A DNA stretch of 64,000 bases, taken from NCBI GenBank assembly GCA_028023455.1, contig JAQFVV010000001.1, positions 22,403,401 to 22,467,400 of the forward strand. The letters run 5' to 3'. This DNA comes from Epiperipatus broadwayi (taxonomy: Eukaryota; Onychophora; Udeonychophora; Euonychophora; Peripatidae). Within the stretch, counting starts at the first letter, position 1. Each line of letters begins with the position of its first letter. The notes under the pieces were generated by a model, which made no database searches, had not been told where the DNA came from, and was given only the letters and a program-made list of their open reading frames with translations. Shown piece by piece: positions 33,365 to 45,991 of this stretch. The translations under genes were made by a program, and so were the position numbers.

Positions 33365-34946
33365 ATCAAAGATGAAGTAAAAAACTAGTATTTTATTTCA
33401 ATTATAATTTATAGTTATAATTATTGACTGTATAATTTTAGCTATGATCACAATATATATTTTAAAAAAATAATGTAGTTTATATGTGCCTCATTTAGAT
33501 AATATTTATATATCATAACAGATTGCTTTTGTATAAAAAAATTTGTTTTTTCTGATTTTAGCAAGAAAACAAAAATGTTATTAAAATTTAATTAATCCCC
33601 AGAAAAACAACAAGTAAAAGAAACAAGTCTTATTTCAGAGTTATTCAAAAGTATACCAAATAGAAGTTATAACAATATTACATGACTTTTTCATATGCTT
33701 CCAAGAGCATTTTCTTTATTCTGCGCTATCTGCTATAACCTTGAGTAAAGAATGGACAGCAAATGATATAGTGCTATAATATTTCTATCTCTAGGTTAGT
33801 TTTTGGCTTTTGCCTTCATAAGTGATGGCTAAAATTCAAAGCTAGACCTAATGCATTTATATATCTAAAAGTCATCATTTTCCCATTGTATTTTTCAAGC
33901 TAATAGTAACCTGAACCTGAAAATCAAAAAAACTTTTAAGGGTTTGCTTTAAAGCTAATTTGTTTGCATAGTTATATAAATATAACACCACATTAGTTTC
34001 CCTATATTTTAAAATTAAGTTTTGTGTTAATTGTAGGTCTCTTATTCTTTGGCTAGGAAAGTTAATACTTTTAACATTTATATGGCAATACCAGGTGCTG
34101 TCCATTGATTACTCATCTTATAATAAATGGCTCTAAAGTAGGATGAAGAGAAGTGTTTTTGGAAGATAAAATTATATTATTAATATATAAAGTACAAATG
34201 TGATTTATATAATTTATACAAAATATATAAAATTTTGAATCTGTAAATGATTTATTTTTTTCAAAAACAAAATTTTCTTATATAAACTAAAACTCACCCA
34301 CACACTAAGATGAGTTATTACAATATAGGCATGCATACATTTTAGACAAAAACCATTTTTCATTGTTATAAATTTTCTTTCTATATATATATATATTGTA
34401 CCATTCACAGTCTAATTTAATGTTCATGGGTGGATTTAGGCCTTCTTTTACGCACTAGAAAGTGCAAAATAATCAAACTATGGAAAGAAAATATATTCCA
34501 ATCATTTACGAGTCCGGACATTTCAAGAACGTAGTTACATTTCCTAATTAACTTGCCTACTATTTATTTACGATCCGGTGGAATCAGTTTTTATTTATTT
34601 GAAAAGGGTGCCAGAATTCTATATGAGAATTCACTGATCTGTCACATCGCATCGTCAATTTGTAACTAATCACTAAAAGTAAGATTGGGATTAAGTTTCT
34701 TGTCATTTTAAATTTTTATACGAATTTTTCTTTTGGAATTTTCCACGGCTAAAACAAGCATGTTGGCAAAGATAATTTATATATAATAAATTCTAATAAA
34801 CTAACTTTAATAATGCACAATGAAAAGTTGATTAAAATATTTAAAAGATAAATTATTAAATAGAATTGGAAAGCACATGCACGCTAATTCTAGATAATAA
34901 TGTTAATCAAATAATTAAAATGATTAATTTATATAGTTCTTATCTT
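33365..34946. other. AT-rich intron DNA, nothing recognised
   Basis: Only short chance ORFs. A (TA)n run lies at 34383-34396. The stretch 34430-34700 is slightly GC-richer and has GCACTAGAAAGTGC (34453-34466), a small perfect palindrome. Confidence 0.45.
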
Positions 34947-35376
34947 CTATAAAGTTCCTTCAATAATAAAAATTAATGTCTCTAACAGTATTATAAGCTT
35001 ATAGTTAACATTAGTTTGCAAACATTTTTTGTCATAAATTAGTGTATGAATAATTTTAGCATACCGGTAAGTTTGTGTAGATGCTTGTATTATACATGTA
35101 TTTCTTGAGATTTTGAGCTCATTGGAAATTAACTGATTTCTTTTGTCAACATTTTCACGTTCCTGGTCTGTTTTAATGCTATACTCAAAAGTCTTTTGGG
35201 GTGACCTCTTCATTACGAAAAACTGTGTCCGAAATGCTTCGTTTCCATTCCCGCATGAAGACTTCGTTCAGCGGGTGAATAGTCCTGTGTAGACGCATTT
35301 CACTACCCAGGATCCTCATGGGAATCTCCAGCCAAAAGAACAAGCCAACAAAATCCAGATCAAAATTGTATTCTTT
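34947..35376 (-). pseudogene. Coding-like fragment of unknown identity
   Basis: On the minus strand 35188-35376 is open for 63 codons (including IPMRILGSEMRLHRTIHPLN and EVFMREWKRSISDTVF) and is clearly GC-richer than its surroundings. It stops at TGA 35185-35187. A second, overlapping frame (ORF 34947-35213) carries on with KTFEYSIKTDQERENVDKRN and QLISNELKISR, which looks like the same protein after a one-base shift. I do not recognise the family. It could be a transposon ORF, a processed pseudogene fragment or an exon of a nested gene. Support is only the amino-acid character and the composition. Confidence 0.35.
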
Positions 35377-35820
35377 TTATACTCTAGATACAGTTTTGAA
35401 GCTTTTGCACATATTATTGTTATCAGAATGTGTAATTTGATAATCTTATACATTTATTTTTCTTTTTAATTCCAAAGTCGTCTTTTTTTATGAATTATTT
35501 TGACTATGCTTAATTAGCGTTAAAACTTTTTACGATGGTAATCTATTGCATTGTACTTCTTTGTTTATCTGGATAAATAATCGGCTGTGCTTACATTCTT
35601 TTCAATTTTAACATTTGTTTTTAATTAAACAGATAATATCAAACAAATACCTTTCATTACACATATTTAAAAATAAATAAATTATACTACCAAAAAAGAA
35701 AACTAAATTGCGTCTTTTGAATAATCTTTAAATTTTACCTTATTTAAGCTTTTTTTAAAATATTACCAAATGCCAATATACTCATGAATCATATGTACTT
35801 TAATACGGTTCAATATATAC

Positions 35821-36217
35821 AATAACTAGATTAACACTCCGACACTGGTTTATTAAGCATATGAAATACTCTCAATCCAAAGCACACGATAAAACTTTTG
35901 AAAAGATAAGAATGGACCATCTTTCCTTTTTACCTAAATTTATTTATATAGGCAAATCTGAAGCACTTTGGAAAGAAAGCATGAAGATCTTAAATTACTT
36001 CTTTAAAGCTATATTTTAGATATTGTTTAATTGACATTTGTGAATTGTTTCAATTTACAGCCTGTGAATAACAAATCAAATAATGAAATATGTAAATATA
36101 AAATTTTCTCAGCAGTTAATATTATATAATAACTAGATTAATATCCTGATACTGGTTTATTGAGCACATGAAATACTCTCAATCAAAAGCACAAGATAAA
36201 ATTTTTGAAAAGATAGG
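35821..36217. repeat. Pair of about 90-bp direct repeats
   Basis: ATAACTAGATTAACACTCCG..ACTGGTTTATTAAGCA..ATGAAATACTCTCAATC at 35822-35911 recurs at 36128-36217 with about ten differences. The 216 bp between are AT-rich without an ORF. This could be a small LTR-like pair or a segmental duplication. Confidence 0.65.
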
Positions 36218-37990
36218 AGCCATTTGAATTTCTATATATTAAATTTTTTATATCCAATATTTTGTTAATACAACTTCAGCTTGAGGAATTAATAGACATC
36301 ACTAACATATAAATAGTTTGAGTTATATTTTTGTATGTGTGTGTTGTTAATAAATATATATATGTGTATGCATATCTATGTATATGTAGAATATAGATTA
36401 GTATATTTCAAGACTAGCTGCAACTGACAATAGTTATGTCATGAAACTGGTCATGGAGTTTAATTTCTCCTTTTCATTTTTAATAGATTACAAATAAGAA
36501 GAATAGTCTACACACACACTTGAAATGGGTAAATTTTTTAGATATATGCATAAATATATATGGAATAAATGTTTTTGACATGGTAAATATGTGGCCCAAA
36601 GATAATACTAGTTGGAATTTATTAAATTGAATCTAAATTTTAAAAAGTTTGTTTTGAATATAATGAAAAAAAAATAATGAAGTTGAAAAAAAATTAAATA
36701 AGCAAATAAGAAATTACAAAAATCCTAAAAAAAAAAAAGAAAAATGATAAAATATCAAAGTGTGAAAGAATGTTTTTAGAATTACTAAAATATGCATCTG
36801 ATATATTATTTGAAAATTTATAACAATTCTTTTTACAAAGTGCTATTATAAGGAGAGGAAATGTCACATATGCGTATTTTAATAAAATTATTCACATCAT
36901 ACTAGAGAGGTATTAGTGACATCTTATCGCTAAGATATATAGGGGAGTGATTAAAAAGTAAACCGAATGCTTGTGAAATAGAGACATTAATCTGGAATAG
37001 AAAAGAATACCAGAAGTCAGATTTTATAAACAGCTGATTTTATTTTTTTGTTTTAGATTGATATATTACAGCTTAAGACAAAAGCAGTGGAAATAAAAAA
37101 AATTTTTTTTACATGAATGGGAAAGTGAATGCCTCTGAGTGGACAGCTGCTCACAAATTTAATGCTTAGCATTCTGATGGACCTCAGTCGATTATATATC
37201 TTTTTGTAGATTGTTTAATAAATTTAGAAATATAGTGGACAATCAAAATACTTAAGTGATGCAAAAACATTGCAATGACTTTTGCTCTTCTGAAAAATTA
37301 TCCATTTAAATTATAAGTAACAATTGTTTTAATGAGGTCTATTAATGTCTCATTTAATAACTTTAATTATATGCATATGACAATCAATCAACTTAGAGTA
37401 ATAGACAATTTTAAGGGGGGGGGGTCATTGCTTTAGGATCTTCAAACATCAAAAGAATGTTATTAGTTTTTACGATAACTTAGTAAAAAAAGTTAATAGA
37501 AAAATTCTTTTAATTTAGACATTTAATTTGATAATAAATTGTCCATAGAGCTTGACTTTAGGCATATTTTGTATCTGAATATGAATATAATGGTAGATAA
37601 ATATTGAGAATTTGCAATATGATATTACATAATGTAATATTACAATCAAACAGTGCTAAATATGTACTATTTTATGAGTAACAAACTTTACATACATTAT
37701 CTATATTGAAGATAATTAAATATTATAGTCTACATGCAAACAAAAGAAAATGAATTTTCTTATATAAATGATAGCCACAGTTGAGTCTATAATGTTATGA
37801 GATATTTAATTAAATTTAGTGTAAATGACACTAGAAATATATGGGTGTATATATTTATATGTAATTTCATATTTATATTAGCCCAGTTTCATTAGTGAAA
37901 CCAAGACAACTTACATTATTGTGAATAATGTATTACATATTTTATTTTTAATAAACCTAATATAAAATATAATTCTGAAAATTCTACCAT
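36218..37990. other. AT-rich intron DNA, nothing recognised
   Basis: No gene seen. A G(10) run lies at 37415-37424. The stretch 36930-37200 has a slightly different composition (GTGAATGCCTCTGAGTGGAC) but no assignable homology. Confidence 0.45.
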
Positions 37991-38049
37991 CACTACAAAA
38001 TTACAAATTAACTCTTTTATTTATCAGTTTAATATAAGTTTGAATCAAT

Positions 38050-39620
38050 TTTTATTTAATCACAAATACGTAACAGCGTCAATTCCTAAAAAGACAATAT
38101 CTTATTGTCACACCCATGTCGCTCTGTCCTTGGCCATTCTTATCATATTTACATATAAATTACATTAAATTTCACTGATAATATTTTTAAGATTAGATAT
38201 TTTTAACCTACTCCTCACATTTTCCCCCAAAACTTAAACCTCTAAAATATTTTGTAAAAAACAAATGTCTCAAAATATACCCCAGTATTTTTTTAATTTT
38301 CTATACCAACAATTTTTTTTATTATCTGATATGTGTTAGTCTTCTTCTCTATCCAACTTACACTTACTTAACTTTTTTTAAAAAACATATTTCATTACTT
38401 TCTACTCTTATTCTTTTTTGGCATCCCAATGATTAAGTCTCACTGTATGTCATTATACTTCAAACAAAAGCTCTAACAAATTTTATTCTAGTTTTTGATA
38501 TATATTTAGTAAGTAGTAAGTTTTTTTTTAATTTCAACTAGACATTTATTATCATTATGAATCAGATTATCCAAATAACAAAATTTATCTTGCTCCAGGC
38601 TTATATTATGTATCCCTACATTCAGTCGTTCTTTTATTTGCTGTCTATCCAACATAGTAATCTTAGTTTTATCAATATGAGTTTGAAATTCTTAAAAGAC
38701 ATATTAAATATTTTAAGCATTTTAAATATTTTTTTATTTTTTTTGAGTCCGCAATTAAAACTATATAAATGTTATGAATGTGTTTGCTTTTAATTTTTAA
38801 CTATCTTTTCATTTCATGACCATTATTATATTGTCAATAAAAAAGTTGAGCAAATAGAATATTAATAAATAACTTTATGTCACATTTCTTTTTATTAGCT
38901 TTGTTCTTACTCTTAATATCTATTTCTGTGTTTTGACATTTATATAATTTTAGAATAATCTTTCTGTCCTCAAAATTCAAGATCTGTATTTTTTTATCAT
39001 TTGAAATAATCATTTCCAGTTCATTCTATCAAAAATGTATTTCAAGTCTATGAAAGTCACCTAAGATTTCCTGTTTATTTCCAGTCTTCTCCGATCTCTT
39101 TTTCAAATTTAAAATGACATTAATCATCATTCAAGTTTTTATATATTTTCTTTTGTTTTAATTATTAATAGTATCATTGAGGCATAAAACAAAAGTGCTT
39201 TTATTTCATAATTTAAGCAATCATTTGCATTTCTCTTCTTTATAATTATAACAGTTTTAGTAGTAATAAAATCTATAGAATTATTTCTTCCTGTAATTAC
39301 ATCACATAAACTGATTTTCACAGTATAACATTTTTTAAAGTTCCACTGGAAAGTCAGTTATACCAGTTGCTTTATTATTATTCTATATCTTATTAGGTCT
39401 TGCATTGTTGGTGTCTTCTTTCCTTCTTCGATTATATTTTTATTCTCCATGTAATTTCTCATATCCAAAATCTCTTTCAAACAAATCTTCAATAGTCTCT
39501 TCATCAGTCACATACTTCTTTTTTTCAAAAAGTATCTTCTTTATTTTTGATAGTGTTAAAGATGCTCATTTTGTAATCTAAACATTTTAATTCTTTCATG
39601 CATTTTTGTCACCTCTCCAT
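38050..39620 (-). pseudogene. Decayed LINE reverse transcriptase (third LINE family)
   Basis: On the minus strand: VTDEETIEDLFERDFGYEK (39520-39465), NNNKATGITDFPVEL (39385-39345, like N-K-A-x-G-x-D-x-(I/F)-P-x-E-L), then VITGRNNSIDFITTKTVIII and KKRNANDCLNYEIKALLFYA (39300-39180, like the D-W..IPKK..N..D-Y-R-T-I-(A/S)-L block). Next come FEDRKIILKLYK..NTEIDIK (38970-38920) and IHNIYIVLIADSKK (about 38760-38720), where the F-A-D-D motif is gone. This is the RT of an APE-type LINE, distinct from the families at 545-2270 and 4300-8690. Stops throughout; ends uncertain. Confidence 0.65.
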
Positions 39621-40164
39621 TTTAATTTTCAGTTTTCTCACTAATCATTTTTAGTGTACTGGGTTAACATTTTCCATACTAAAATATATTGTTTTTTTTT
39701 CTTTCCAGTTTTAAACTCTTTGTATCTGCTTCAGAATTGACTACACATTATGCTATTAAATGTTTTTATATTAGCCTGCTCTGCCTGTGTTTCTGTTGGT
39801 ATGGCCACATTTTGTCTCTGTTTTTGTTGATATGCCCTACTTTTTTAATTAACGCTGAAAAAAATCCATTCCCATTTAAACTCACATCCTTATGCTTTCC
39901 AAGAAAAGTCTTTAGGTAGTGAGCCAATGAAAATATTACATTTATAGAATAAAAATTTTTTAATATTAATTTAACTCATATTTAATTAATTTAATTAATT
40001 AAAAAGCCAATACATAAATATTTTTACATAATAGACAATCACATATTTAAATTTAGAATTCGTTAGTTAGAAGGCATGTTTTTTATTTTCATGTCTTATT
40101 AGTAAATTAGAATTTTTGTTGGTAGTTTTAACCATTTTTTTGTAAATATAACTAAAACGTAAAA

Positions 40165-40567
40165 AAAAACATGTAATTTTTTTTTTTTTTTAAATAATGC
40201 TTTTATATAAATAGCTGATTAAAAAGTAGAAAAATAATAAAGTAATTCACTTCTTGGTTAATTTGCCATTCTTAAAAAATATCAGAGCTCTTAAGAATCT
40301 AAACTTGTTATAAAACAATTGGAAATTATAGGGATATTAAAAGTATTTGGGGATCAAATTTTAAAAATCAAAAAGGCCTCAAATCCTTTTATGAAATGAC
40401 AATATTTCTGCAATTTCCAATTGTTTTATAACAAGTCTAGATTCCTACTATCTCTTATATTTTCCAAGAATGGCAAATTAACTGAGAAGCAGATTATTTT
40501 GTTATTTTTCTACTTTTTAGTCTGCTATTTACATAAAAGCATTAATTAAAAAAAATTTTTTTTTACA
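40165..40567. mobile_element. Foldback MITE with about 165-bp inverted arms
   Basis: Left arm 40165-40332 and right arm 40405-40567 are inverted copies: AATGCTTTTAT(A/G)TAAATAGC, AAAAAGTAGAAAAATAA, GTTAATTTGCCATTCTT, and CTTGTTATAAAACAATTGGA exact. About 70 bp separate them. No ORF. Confidence 0.8.
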
Positions 40568-41000
40568 TATTTTTTTAAGTCGATTTTAAATTGCTTTTTC
40601 TTTAATTTTTTATCATCTAATCTTTTTTATATCTGTTTTTTTTTTTTAATGTATATTATTAATGCTGTATTTTTTTGTTGTAGTTGTTCACATCCATTTC
40701 TAGATTTTTAACAGTTTTTTATTTTTCAGTTAATTTCTCAATATTTGTTCATTGTTGGTAATTAGTGTTCTGACTTGTATTTTTTCCCTCTCAATTTACT
40801 TTAAAATGTCTCTATTGTTTACATTTTATTTAATACATTTTCGCTATCATTCGGAATTTTATATTTATATTCAAAATCAGTTAAATAAGTGACCTTGAGT
40901 GATGTATTATTTTATTGTTGCTAATACTTATTGACTTTAATATTAATGTTAATTTTTATTTTGAAAATATACTTAATTTTTTTGTTTACTTTTATTTTAG

Positions 41001-41028
41001 CCAAAATCAAAAATACAGAATGGCCATG
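41001..41028 (+). CDS. DCLK: Doublecortin-like kinase, 28-nt microexon
   Basis: A short exon between a strong acceptor (TTTACTTTTATTTTAG) and a consensus donor (CATG|GTAAGTTT). It encodes PKSKIQNGH plus the first base of a Gly codon; the next exon supplies GG. Its start phase (0) fits the exon ending at 15062, and its end phase (1) fits the exon starting at 49739. Without it those two exons would not join in frame, so it or an equivalent is needed. At 28 nt the call depends on splice-site quality and phase rather than homology. Confidence 0.6.
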
Positions 41029-42056
41029 GTAAGTTTATTTTATTTATATTTTGATTATTCATTAATATTTTTAAATGAAAATTGTTTTTATTGTAAGATT
41101 TTTTATTTATATATCATAAATGACTGTGACACATCAATAAATAAAATATCCTACTTTTGTATTGATGATTTTACTAATATCTGTACTTTTAAAAAAGTTT
41201 TTTTAAATAATGCTTATAATTGAAGATTAAGAGATTGTTTTGTTGAATTATTATGCATATCCTCTTAATTGAACAAATGCATTAATCCAGGAAGGCTAGG
41301 AAACAAAAGTTCTGGATTAAAGATGTTGCAGCAATTTTGTTTTTTTATTTTTCAGAATTTTCTAATTAGAATAAATAAATAACTTTTTTTAACTAGATTT
41401 TTTTTTTAAAAGTTAATTCTATTAAAGTATAGTTTATTGTAATTCATTTTCACTTAGTGATGCAAATACTGAAAAAAAAAAAAAATGGATGAATTGTAGA
41501 ATGTCAAGATAGTTTATAACTAATTGCTTATTTTTAAAATTTTATTGCTGAAGAATTATTATGCATTTATTCTTGTATCTCAATTAAATTGTCATGTAAT
41601 GCCTCTCTATTTAATGTGATATATAAATAATAAATTTATATCACAAACATTTATTCCAGAATTTTAAGATATTTTTATTTGAACTCAGTATTTTTTAAGA
41701 TTTATTATTATTTCTAGAATAAAATGAAGAGAATTCTTGGAAGTATATGAGAGACTGAGAATATCATGGTATTGTTGGTAGCAATCTTCCTAGCTATCAA
41801 AAATTTAAATATTTGATTAATAAAATTTTTAGTGCTTATAAAAGAATCAAAATTAGAAAAATATTAGATAAAATTATTTAATTTTACATATGCTTCAAAA
41901 TTTTGTTTTCAATAAACTTTATTATGACAAAAATAATTATTAATTTAAATATTTCTGTGAAAAATAAAAACTTATCTTTAATTCAAAATTACTCTGTAAG
42001 ACTAGAAAATTTGCTCCATTAATGAAAAATTTTAACCTTTTAAAGTACCTTGCAGA
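41029..42056. other. Intron DNA without recognised features
   Basis: AT-rich, with T runs and an A(13) run near 41472-41484. No repeat or gene recognised. The reading frame of the microexon stays open to 41221 by chance. Confidence 0.5.
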
Positions 42057-42064
42057 AAATAAGA

Positions 42065-43881
42065 GGTTGTTTTCTCATCCCTGGTGTTCGCCTTAAGATG
42101 TCGCTACTTCTAGGTAAATTCCTAGAAATATACCGTTTCACCGGCCTTCACCCAACCAAAGAGGAATTTTTTTACGTTATAAATGCAGAAAAGTCCTCAC
42201 GTTATGTTGGACGGAGGAGGCGGCGACAGAAGCCAACACAAAGAGACTTCTTTCTATGATAAAACACAAAAGGAGTTTCCGACGGCTGCCGGTTATGGCT
42301 TTTTTTCTATGCTAAAAGCAAAGAGAACGAAATGCCTTGATTGGCTGCTGTAGTAGTCGATTTTGTTCATCATTTTCTCGTAATAGTAGAATATCTATTC
42401 TCTCTGTAGTTTCGGGTGAGAATGTGTGTATTTGAAGCGGTCCTATTTTTTTTTAAATTTGATAAGACGTCTATTTTTTTTAATGTGTTGTAACTTACTT
42501 TACTGTTGTAAGTTTAGTACTAATGTCCTGAAGATTCCATTACGAAGGGGTAACCCTCAAAAATTGCTTTTAAGGGTGCGAAAGGAAAAAAAATTAAAGG
42601 TTCACGCGAAAAGTACCGTTTTTGCGAGAATTCGTCCATGACTAGTGACTTTCGCTATATATATACGCACAAACAAAAACAACCCACTGTCTAATTATTA
42701 GGAATTACTTGTCCGAAAAATAAAATTAGTCGGGTATTATTTTTTTTTTGTTTTGTTACATTTATTGTTTCAAAATAAGATTAGTTTTTATATCTACACA
42801 CTAACAAAAACAACCCAGTTCCTGATTAATTACTGTCTTTAAAAAAAAAAAGCAAATTCAACGGGGTTTGATTTTTTTCAATGGAGTCTTTGAATTACGG
42901 TTTGTTTGTTTTTATATATACACAAGATTTACCAAAAAAAGAAACTCACTTTCTGATTAATTACTGTCAAAAGAAACGCAAATTAGTCGGCTATCATTTT
43001 TAAATTTAGTATTTCAATAACAGTACCCTTTTTATATAGACAGACTTAACAAAAAACGACCCACTTTCTGATTCATTACTGTCCCCCCCCCCCCCAAAAA
43101 AAAAGAAAACGGAAATTTGTCGGGTATCATTTTTCAATCGAGTCTTTTAATGACGGTACTTACTAATTAGTCGGGTATCAATTCTAAATTGTAGTATATA
43201 AATTACGTTATTTTTGATAGATTTAGAATTACATCTTGCTTTTTTAATAAAATGATTGATTTACTCTTGATCAAAAATACCGTAACTTTTAAAAAAAAGA
43301 CACACATGCACACAAACTCAAAAACAATCTAAGATTAATAAACATTGACTTATTACGTCTTGCTTTTGAATCAAATTATTGATTTACTCTTGCAAAAAAA
43401 GATACCGTAACTTTAAAAAGACACACCTAAAGTGCAAAAAAAAAAAAAAAAATCAAAAAAGCCCCACAACTTTAAAGACACACACACAAACTCAAAAACA
43501 AGATAAGATTAATAAATATTTACTTATTACATCTTGCTTTTGAATAAAATTATTGATTTACTCTTGCAAAAAAAAAAAAAAGACCGTAACTTTAAAAAGA
43601 CACACGTAAAGTCAAAAAAAAAAAAAAATTAGAAAAACACCGTAACTTTAAAGACACACAAACTCAAAAACAAGATAAGATTAATAAACGTTTACAAAAA
43701 TGAAAAAAACTAACATCATATAATAGTATTAGTTAGTAGAATATTTTATTACAAATCTAAGAAATCAGATCTTTTTAGATCAAATCGATCATTTAGGTCC
43801 GGCCCGGAATCGTTATATATATATGTTTTTGATTAGCATCAACGCCATCTTAAGGCGAACACCAAGGATGAGAATACAACC
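42065..43881. mobile_element. Merlin DNA transposon M2, 1817 bp, TSD AAATAAGA
   Basis: Inverted repeats: left GGTTGTTTTCTCATCCCTGG and TGTTCGCCTTAAGATG; the right end's reverse complement is GGTTGTATTCTCATCCTTGG and TGTTCGCCTTAAGATG. Exact 8-bp duplication AAATAAGA at 42057-42064 and 43882-43889. No transposase was found; the short ORFs lack motifs. It is related to M1 in reverse orientation: CTAATCAAAAACA..TAAC..ATTCC..GGGCC occurs at M1's left end (22697-22732) and, reversed, at M2's right end (43798-43840). ATGCTAAAAGCA with GGCTTTTT also lies at 42297-42320 and, reversed, near 24770-24793. Confidence 0.85.
43240..43720. repeat. Tandem repeats of about 150 bp inside Merlin M2
   Basis: Three diverged units contain ATTGATTTACTCTTGCAAAA, CCGTAACTTTAAAAAGACAC, CTCAAAAACAAGATAAGATT and AATAAA..TTTAC. 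An earlier, looser set of repeats with CCCACTTTCTGATTAATTAC and TTAGTCGGGTATCATT lies at 42680-43180. A(12-16) runs vary between units. Confidence 0.75.
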
Positions 43882-43964
43882 AAATAAGATAAATGCATCT
43901 CATATAAGCATATATTTTAATCAAAATCACAAGATAAATCATTACAATTATTTGCCCTGTGCAG

Positions 43965-44085
43965 TTTAGTGATGTGGTATAGCGACTGATCTGAGAACTA
44001 AAGATTTCTGGATCAAAACTTAACTATAACTTTCAGTACTTAAACATCATTTGATCTCCCTTGTAATTAACCATTTTATTTTTTA
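43965..44085 (+). mobile_element. Possible tRNA-derived SINE fragment
   Basis: TGGTATAGCGACTGATCTGA (43974-43993) could be an A box and CTGGATCAAAACT (44010-44022) a B box (GGWTCRANNC), about 35 nt apart as in tRNA promoters. A related arrangement (AGATTGATAGATTC.., ATGGATCAACGTT) lies at 50338-50410. Degenerate. Confidence 0.35.
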
Positions 44086-45991
44086 AAAATTATAATTCGT
44101 AAGAGAAACTGGTACACATTCCAAATTTTATCATCAATATCAGTTAGATATGGAGTCTTTGACAACAAAACAATTTTACTACGAATTGAAAGTTAAATTA
44201 TGAATACCAAAATAGAAATTATATATATTATTGCAATTGATTTTATCTTTGCATTAATATTTGAAAGTTATTTGTTGCAGAAACTTATTTATCTTTAAGA
44301 AATAATTTTCATGAATATAGTTGGGATTGTTGTAATAAAATAATTGCAATTTTTGTTGTTGTTATATTGTAAAAAATAAAAGCCATTTACATATGATTTT
44401 TTTTGCTCTTAGTTTATATAGATAATAGTTAAATTTGAGACATTATTTTTTATGTCCATTACCTTTATTATAACTTGATTTTGTCAATGAATATCTAATA
44501 CTTATGCAACAAACTATGTATCAATGCCAGTAAATTAAACAGTGTCTATATTATCTTTCTAAAAAAGTAATTATTTAATATAAATCCTGATCATCATGAA
44601 TTATAAAATATTTTTATTTTTAATTTAAAAACACATTCTTGCTGTGAAAAATAATAAATATTCAATGGCATGTCGTTAATAAACAATTATTTTATCTTAG
44701 AGCATTATTTTAATTATGCTAAAATAGGTCCTCAGTAACAAATTTTTTTAAAAGAATTTCCAAATAATCAGAAACCTAGTTCAAACACATGCATCTCATT
44801 TTAAGGAAAAAAATTTTAGATGTGAACTTATACTAATAATATTTTTGTAATCATATAATGATTCATTATTATTTGCAAATATATTAAAGTGAACATAAGC
44901 AAAATCTTCCATTTAACAAGTCTTTAATAAACAAATCCACTTGGTAAACACAAACTTTATATATTTATTAGTTTTAATTAAAATTTCTTGATAATCCAAT
45001 ATACATATTCTGTCACTAAATCCAATATGATATTGATTAATAAAATGAAATAAAATTTATTTAGTTACAAATAGATAATTTAATCCTTTCAAATATTATT
45101 TGAAGAATGAAAATTAAATTTATAAATATTTTTATGAGAATAGCATAATTTTATATTTAATGATGCATTTTATCAAGACTAATTATAACAGCCAGCAACA
45201 AACATATCTTTATCTAAATAGCATGCAAGATTATTCTTACCCCTATAAAATTTTAAAGAATATCAGATAAACTTAATAGTACTACCCTATTCAAAATCTA
45301 AAAGAATATGCCTGCATTGAATATTCACTTTTTCTTTTCAAGTTCTCAAAGTACAGACTTTATTAATATATTCAAATAATCATCTTCTCTAAAATGAAGG
45401 TTAAATAGGGCATACTCCATACAAATAATCTAGCAGGGATTGCTATTTTTATATGCCCTCCAGTTAATAAATATGTCTAGTGAAGGCTGATATCTTATTT
45501 AGAATGTTCATATATAAAAATTATTTATAGTGACTTAATATGATATCTCTTAACATTTTTTATTTGTTTATTAGATTTCCATAAAAACATTGAAATTAGT
45601 TTACCAAGAAGGAAAAACTGCAAAACTAAAGAGTTTAGAACAACTAAATCAAAATTATTCAGATAAAAGACTGCAGAAAAATGTTAAAGTTAATTAATTG
45701 CAATAAAGCAAATTAACTGTTAAAACCTATAAAGTTAAGATCCTTATATCATGTTTAATAAAAACACAAAATAAATATTTTTGAATATTATAATTTTTAT
45801 GTCTTTTTTTTTTTTTTTTTTGCAGAAAAGGGGCATAGTGATAATCTGCCTGCTTTGTAAAAAAAAAAAAATTGATTTATGCAAGTTTTATACCATGACT
45901 TTTGAACTATCCCAAATGTATATTAAATTTATAATCTGAAAGTAAAATATTGAATTATTTATGTTCAAATTAAATCAGTTGCACTTGTCAT
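44086..45991. other. AT-rich intron DNA, nothing recognised
   Basis: No gene, RNA or clear repeat seen. T(20) lies at 45804-45823 and A(14) near 45858-45871. Confidence 0.5.

Noticed and set aside
40915-41223. 102-codon ORF covering the microexon
   Set aside because: Only 41001-41028 is bounded by good splice sites; the rest is Phe/Tyr/Asn-rich translation of AT-rich intron.
42050-42259. 69-codon ORF starting MQKIRGCFLIPG
   Set aside because: It starts outside the Merlin M2 end and crosses the inverted repeat; no transposase motif.
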